This document shows positions 59,501 to 64,000 of a DNA stretch of 64,000 nucleotides, piece after piece. This DNA is from Serripes groenlandicus (taxonomy: Eukaryota > Mollusca > Bivalvia > Cardiida > Cardiidae). Every line of letters begins with the position of its first letter. The first letter of the stretch is position 1. Position numbers and translations under genes: made by a program. The stretch lies in assembly GCA_031761405.1 (NCBI GenBank), contig JASEVX010000013.1:45388105-45452104 (forward strand). Reading direction: 5' to 3'. The notes under the pieces were generated by a model that saw nothing but the letters and a program-made list of their open reading frames with translations, was not told the DNA's origin and searched no databases.

Positions 59501-62500
59501 TTGGCATGGTACTCATGGAAAACTAACATAAGTGTAAGTAATATACCAAATATGACAGATGTTCAGATAAGGAGGGGTTTACAGCTCTTTTCCCCACAAT
59601 ATCTCTCTTATTATCCAACCAAACCCTATGTTGTGGGTACTCAAAAGAATTGTCTCATTGAGACGATTCTTTTGAGTACCCACAACATGGGGTAAGCTGA
59701 TAAAATAAGGATTATAGAACAAGCATAACACTCCTTATCTAGAGCTAACAAAATCGGGGTATAAAAAAAGACGCTGAAGAAGCTCAAATCTATTTGAGTG
59801 GTGCTCAAGGTAAACCAACCTCATCATAAGTAATACAAGTTAAGATTAGCCTGCACATCCACTTTATCTCATTCAAATGAATAATTACTGCCAGGAATTT
59901 GTTGCAACTTTCCTAGATTATTCAGGAACAGTGAAGAACCAGGCTGGTCTTAATCTACACTGGTCAAATATACCTTAAGGTGTGTATTTGTAGAGCTCCG
60001 CTCGTTAGCAAACGGGGCCTCAACATACAAGAAAAGATTTGGTAATTTGCTAGCATCTGTCCTCACATACATGCAGTCTGATCTCCCATCTAGTCACCTT
60101 GAACCTTCTGTTGAATGGTTATGACCAAATTCAGATGGAGAAAATAATTATATGCTCGGGGTTTGACACTAGCATTTTTGCATTGGGATCCGGCAGGAAT
60201 CCCTACTTTAAATGTCTTGGTGCCTTCCCAAAAATCAGTCAAAGCTCCAGATAAGGTGGAGTAAACTGATCTTTTCCCTTCAATATCTCTATTATTACAT
60301 TTACCCAACAATTCCCAATAATGTATCTCTTTTGAATACCCACAACATATGGCTTAAGTGTCAAATATGGAGTTTAATATTTGAAATATGCACCATATAT
60401 GCAAATTATGCACTGCATTTCTCAAGATAAGGAGGTGCAAACTAGTCTTTTCTCTTCAATATCTCTCTTAATACCCAACACAACCCTATGTTGTGGGTAC
60501 TCCAAAGAGTCGTCTCATTTAGACGTGTCTTTTGAGTACCCACAACATAGGATTTAAGCGTAAAATTATAGGAGTTTAATATTTGAAATATGCACCTTAT
60601 CTAAAGGTCTCAATCAAGGATCCGTTCTTTGAACCTAACTGCTATTTATTTCAAGATCTCAGAAAAACTGTTTTTACGTGGCAAAGATAAAACAGGGCTC
60701 TAGATAAGGGGTGTTTTTTTTCATGTTCAAAAATACTAATTTGATATCCTAAACCTATGTTGTGGGTACGCAAAAGAATCGTCTCAATGAGATGATTCTT
60801 TTGAGTACCCACAATATAGGTTTTAATGAGTGCTACGAAAGATATTGTGGATGACTCTGTTAACTCATCCTCATCTTGTCCTCTAGTAAAATCTTACCCA
60901 GATTCAGTTGAACAAGAGCGTGATGTTCTTTGATTGCAGGGATTTCGATGGTTTCAGGATCAAGTTCAATTTCCTTTTCAAATTCTGCATCATCAATATC
61001 TTCACCATTCTTTCTTCTATCTTCTAAAAGTCTGTTTCTCTTCGCCCTTTTACCCTGTTTTATTGCAGGCAAGTTTCTCTTCACCTCTTGTCTTCTCTCT
61101 TGGCGACATAGTTCAACCTAAAACAAAAAGACTATAATGTAACAAAAGCTGATTGGTCAAAGAAATACAAGACCGTTTTATGGGACTTCATTATATGACC
61201 TTGCTTATTTAATCATACCGGTAAATAAATTTGTAAAATTTCAAAAAAGATATGCATAAAATAAAATAAAAGTTTGATAAGGAAATATTAAGAAAGAGCA
61301 AAATTATTGCTAACTTTAAAGTTATCATGACAAAATCTAAGTACAAAAAGTGGCATAACTTTGTCAAATGTGATCTTGACACAAATATTTTGGTTGCATC
61401 ACAACCCTGTTGTCAAAAATAAATAATTTAAAAGTTTGATGAAGAAATATTGAGAAATGGTAAAGAAATAGCTTTGGGTTATGTTTTTGTGACTAAATTG
61501 AACTTCTAAGTACAAAGAGGGGTATAACTCTACACATATGGTTGACAGAGTTATGTGACTTGCTGCAGATGTCTATATTGTCATTAGAAAATAATGATAA
61601 GCCCAGTTTGAAGTAAATATGTTTGATGGTGTAGAAGATATTAGTATTTGTAAAAAACTTAAACCAAAGCAGACGCCGACGCCGGGGCGAGTGTAATAGC
61701 CTCCGTATTCTTTGAATAGTCAAGCTCAAACTCATCATTCTTCTCCTTCCTTGAATTATTATCCGATTTTTAACGAATTATTTTTTCTCAAAAAATAATA
61801 CAGTTAACGCGATCGTTTTTTTTTCCGGAAGTCACGGTTAAACTACACTTCCGCTTAGAATACACATTCGCTGCACCTAAATAGTCCTAGTATTTTTTCG
61901 ATATTAAAATGACTTCTACGTGTTATTTCAATACAGTGAAGTCATAATTATACTATCGAATCATCATAGATAATCAATTTTCTAGAAAATATCAAATTAA
62001 CAGTACGCGCATATATATTTCATTTGTCGGCAGGTACGTATAAGGCACGAGTATGAATTTTAGTCGTATGCCCATTCACTAGAAGTTGACCCCACGCTGT
62101 ATAGAACAATGTTAATCTCACAAATATGCCACTACGCAGAGCTAATTATAGATCATGGTTTACATACGCGCGCATTCAGTTAGCTTAATATATATACGAA
62201 AGTAACGATCATATGTTGTATCAAAGTACCGTGGTGTAATGCAGAGCGTGTAGAACTTCTAAGCATGGACTATTTATGGACGCGAGTTCGGGTCCCAATT
62301 GGAACTGTTCTTTTTTTTTTTTTTTAATTCTTATTTTATGCGATTTTTTAAACATTATAGATTTATAATAATTAATTCACTCACATGAAACATAGTTATA
62401 ATATAAGCCGAAATCCTGGATCCGCCCCTGGTGACGAAAACAAATCAAACTAACAATGTAAATCTCACAAATATGCCATGGGTGTTTTGACAGACTTTAC

Positions 62501-62878
62501 GCAGAGCTCAGTGAAAGAGTTAGTGTGCATGTTAAACGCTCGCATCGCCGTTGAAATGCTACATTTACTAAAACTGTCAACTGATAAAAAAAATCTCTGG
62601 ACAAAAATATTAATAATAATAAAATAGACTAAATTGTGCAATAGCATGATCAATTGCATTCATAAATTTGATTTTACAATACATGTTCAAAATAATTCGT
62701 TACCAGTACTTTCTGTACTTTGATTATTTTTATTAATCCATTAATTGTCAGTGAATTCCAAATTCTTCTAAAAGTTAGTTTACCTGTTGTACGTAATTTT
62801 CTCTTCGTTTCTCTCTGTAAGCGATAATATCATCCTCCGTCGGGGTACTGTATACAGATTCAGTTAATTCTACAGCAC
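56575..62878 (-). CDS. TSEN34: tRNA-splicing endonuclease catalytic subunit SEN34, C-terminal four exons (N-terminus beyond window)
   Basis: TSEN34 is the subunit of the nuclear TSEN complex that cuts the 3' splice site of intron-containing pre-tRNAs. Exons on the minus strand: 62878-62784, 61117-60898, 58541-58380 and 56762-56575 (stop at 56577-56575). Phases agree and encode about 220 aa. The first two carry a charged, Lys/Arg/Glu-rich linker (AYREKRRENYVQQ, then KQGKRAKRNRLLEDRRKN). The last two carry the tRNA intron endonuclease fold: KLRYAVFKDMWEKG, then AAKFGGDFLVYPGDPARFH, then GRLGSNVKKTVVI and YTSVQWTGLS at the end. The catalytic triad is intact: Tyr of VYPGD, His of ARFH and the Lys of VKKT, which is family knowledge mapped on the sequence. 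Human is about 310 aa, so roughly the first 90 residues lie to the right of the window. The first exon boundary sits in a 37-bp tandem array. Confidence 0.93.
57210..57336 (-). mobile_element. TTAA MITE fragment in TSEN34 intron
   Basis: Right half only: hairpin plus CGTCTATATGAGGGAAAGGG and TTAA. Its left end is joined to unrelated DNA at 'catgccacgcat'. Confidence 0.7.
57520..57632. mobile_element. Palindromic foldback in TSEN34 intron
   Basis: TTTGGAGATCAAGATTTCTT pairs with AAGAAATCTTCTCCAAA. The inner arms are AAAAAGACGGTTATTAACC and GGTTAATAACTCTCTTTTT, and CGAGCCTCTTGGCGAG is at the centre. Confidence 0.6.
58036..58282. mobile_element. GGCTTGGCGTGAAACGG MITE, copy 2, in TSEN34 intron
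   Basis: Same family as the copy at 45489, in the opposite internal orientation, and flanked by GTAT. Central arms TTTAGGTGCCATTGCTC / GAGCAATGGCACCTAAA. Confidence 0.75.
58990..59300. repeat. Dispersed repeat fragment in TSEN34 intron
   Basis: 'tgaccttttgaccttgacat' and 'ggtcatctactaattatgtc' belong to a common dispersed family; the 88-aa frame over it is not a gene. Confidence 0.45.
59556..59748. mobile_element. Foldback MITE with AGCTCTAGATAAGG termini, in TSEN34 intron
   Basis: Core GTGGGTACTCAAAAGAATTG / CAATGAGACGATTCTTTTGAGTACCCAC-type arms. Right end CTCCTTATCTAGAGCT. Confidence 0.75.
60241..60865. mobile_element. Three foldback MITEs in a row, abutting a TSEN34 exon
   Basis: Copies at about 60241-60425, 60421-60611 and 60692-60865. 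Each carries the GTGGGTAC-containing palindromic core (the first is decayed). The third loses its right end close to the donor side of the exon that ends at 60898, so only about 30 bp separate repeat and exon. Confidence 0.65.
61310..61740. repeat. Dispersed repeat in TSEN34 intron
   Basis: Ends with CAGACGCCGACGCCGGGGCG and 'attctttgaatagtcaagctc', a GC-rich tail in an AT-rich intron. The left part carries two related ~120-bp blocks ('aagtacaaagaggggtataac'). Confidence 0.5.
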
Positions 62879-63219
62879 CTACAAATGTATACAGATTCAG
62901 TTAATTCTACAGCACCTGCAAATGTATACAGATTCAGTTAATTCTACAGCACCTACAAATGTATACAGATTCAGTTAATTCTACAGCACCTACAAATGTA
63001 TACAGATTCAGTTAATTCTACAGCACCTACAAATGTATACAGATTCAGTTAATTCTACAGCATCTGCAAATGTATACAGATTCAGTTAATTCTACAGCAC
63101 CTGCAAATGCATACAGATTCAGTTAATTCTTCAGCACCTGCAAATGTATACAGATTCAGTTAATTCTACAGCACCTGCAAATATATACAGATTCAGTTCA
63201 TTATATTTCACCTGCAAAT
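62850..63219 (-). repeat. 37-bp minisatellite, ten copies, spanning a TSEN34 3' splice site
   Basis: The unit (minus strand) begins TTTG(T/C)AGGTGCTGTAG and ends TGAATCTGTATACA. The copy nearest the gene supplies the acceptor and the first coding bases of the exon that starts at 62878; the remaining copies lie upstream in the intron. Most copies differ by one or two bases (TAG or CAG acceptor), and the outermost copy has diverged. The unit length is not a multiple of three. Confidence 0.9.
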
Positions 63220-63799
63220 GACATAATTCAGCTTCAAGAATTTAACCCTTTCCCACATAAAACTGATCTGCAGAAGACAACTTTGAAAACATCTCGGCAT
63301 TAAATATAGAAAATCTTTTTAAAGGAAAACACATTATTTACTATTGCATACAGTTGAAAACATTGTGGTAAAGGGAGAAGTTGTTCATGATGAGCAACTT
63401 CTCCTTTTGCCACTATCTTTTCAAAAGCCATTTGCTGCATATGCTTTACATTGTCTGTTTCTTTGAAAATTGATGAAGAAAACGAAATAACATGTATTCA
63501 AAATTGGAAATTGAAATTTGATGCAGATCTGAAAACATTTTGAGCCATTTTTTTTCTCCACAATATTTTCTAAAGTCGCCTGCTGCAGACGCATCAAAAG
63601 TTGTCTGTAAGTGTTAGTGTTACATGATTCATGGCATAAGAAGGTATTTGCAGTGTCTTTTCACCCTTTATATTAGAGGCTGAATTAAGGCTACTTCACA
63701 ATGATGTGAAAAAAAAAAAAATCAGAAATGAACGGCAAAATTCACATAGCAAATGAATGAAATGCTATTTTGCTTATTTTCTAAAGGGTTAACCCTCTC

Positions 63800-63958
63800 C
63801 AGGCATTTTGCATACATGTTCTAAAATCCTTATTTGACCCTGAAACCCCATGTTGTTTCTTTTGAGTACCCACATCATAGAATTTGGTTGGGTAATAAGA
63901 GAGATATTATGGGAAAAAGAGATGTTTTCCCCTCCTTATCTGGACCTCTGTCTGGAGT
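63800..63958. mobile_element. Foldback MITE, one core arm lost
   Basis: Right half intact (TCTTTTGAGTACCCACATCA...CTCCTTATCTGGACCTCTG). The left core arm is missing after 'ccccatgttgt'. Confidence 0.6.
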
Positions 63959-64000
63959 AATTGCTCATTATGAGCAAGAGCGGTAACTTCATTTGCAACA

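Noticed and set aside
62884..63200. Alternative TSEN34 exon starts at distal array units
   Set aside because: Adding one 37-bp unit shifts the frame and meets a stop, so these acceptors cannot give the normal protein.

Overview
The window is animal nuclear DNA, AT-rich, with split genes (GT/AG introns) and very dense repeats. Gene sequences and repeat types (tRNA-headed SINEs, MITE swarms, and a 'ggtgagctattgtgatc' family that I associate with bivalve genomes) point to a lophotrochozoan, most likely a bivalve mollusc. The species call is inference. No prokaryotic or viral gene set is present.

Five protein-coding genes could be reconstructed exon by exon, with matching splice phases. (1) YTHDF, minus strand, 4883-9618: an m6A-mRNA reader of 538 aa in four coding exons. 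(2) POLR2K/RPB12, minus strand, 16337-19329: a zinc-ribbon subunit shared by RNA polymerases I, II and III, 61 aa in three small exons. (3) An EMI-family F-box/ZBR inhibitor of APC/C (FBXO5/FBXO43), plus strand, 26266-33284: 411 aa in four coding exons, with a non-coding first exon proposed near 25.6 kb. (4) A 192-aa protein starting MGNC, plus strand, 48213-53673, three exons; it is not firmly recognised and may be a stathmin-domain (STMND1-like) protein. (5) TSEN34, the catalytic tRNA-splicing endonuclease subunit, minus strand, 56575-62878: four exons are seen, and the N-terminal part lies beyond the right edge. POLR2K and the EMI gene stand head to head, as POLR2K and FBXO43 do in human.

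The rest is mainly mobile and tandem DNA. One family dominates: a roughly 222-bp MITE with termini CCCTTTCCCTCATA...TATGAGGGAAAGGG, inserted at TTAA and therefore piggyBac-like. More than 20 near full-length copies and many older remnants occur. A second, hAT-like foldback family (AGCTCTAGATAAGG termini, palindromic core) has about ten copies. There are also single elements with clear target-site duplications, tRNA-derived SINEs, three broken LINE pieces, and tandem arrays with units of 19, 37, 39, ~57, ~135, ~160 and 170 bp.

The most unusual structure is the 37-bp array at 62850-63219. Each unit carries a copy of the 3' splice site and first coding bases of a TSEN34 exon, so about ten acceptor-like sites stand in a row. 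No novel gene cluster or defence-type system is visible. The novelty lies in the repeat architecture, the MGNC gene and the candidate promoters.
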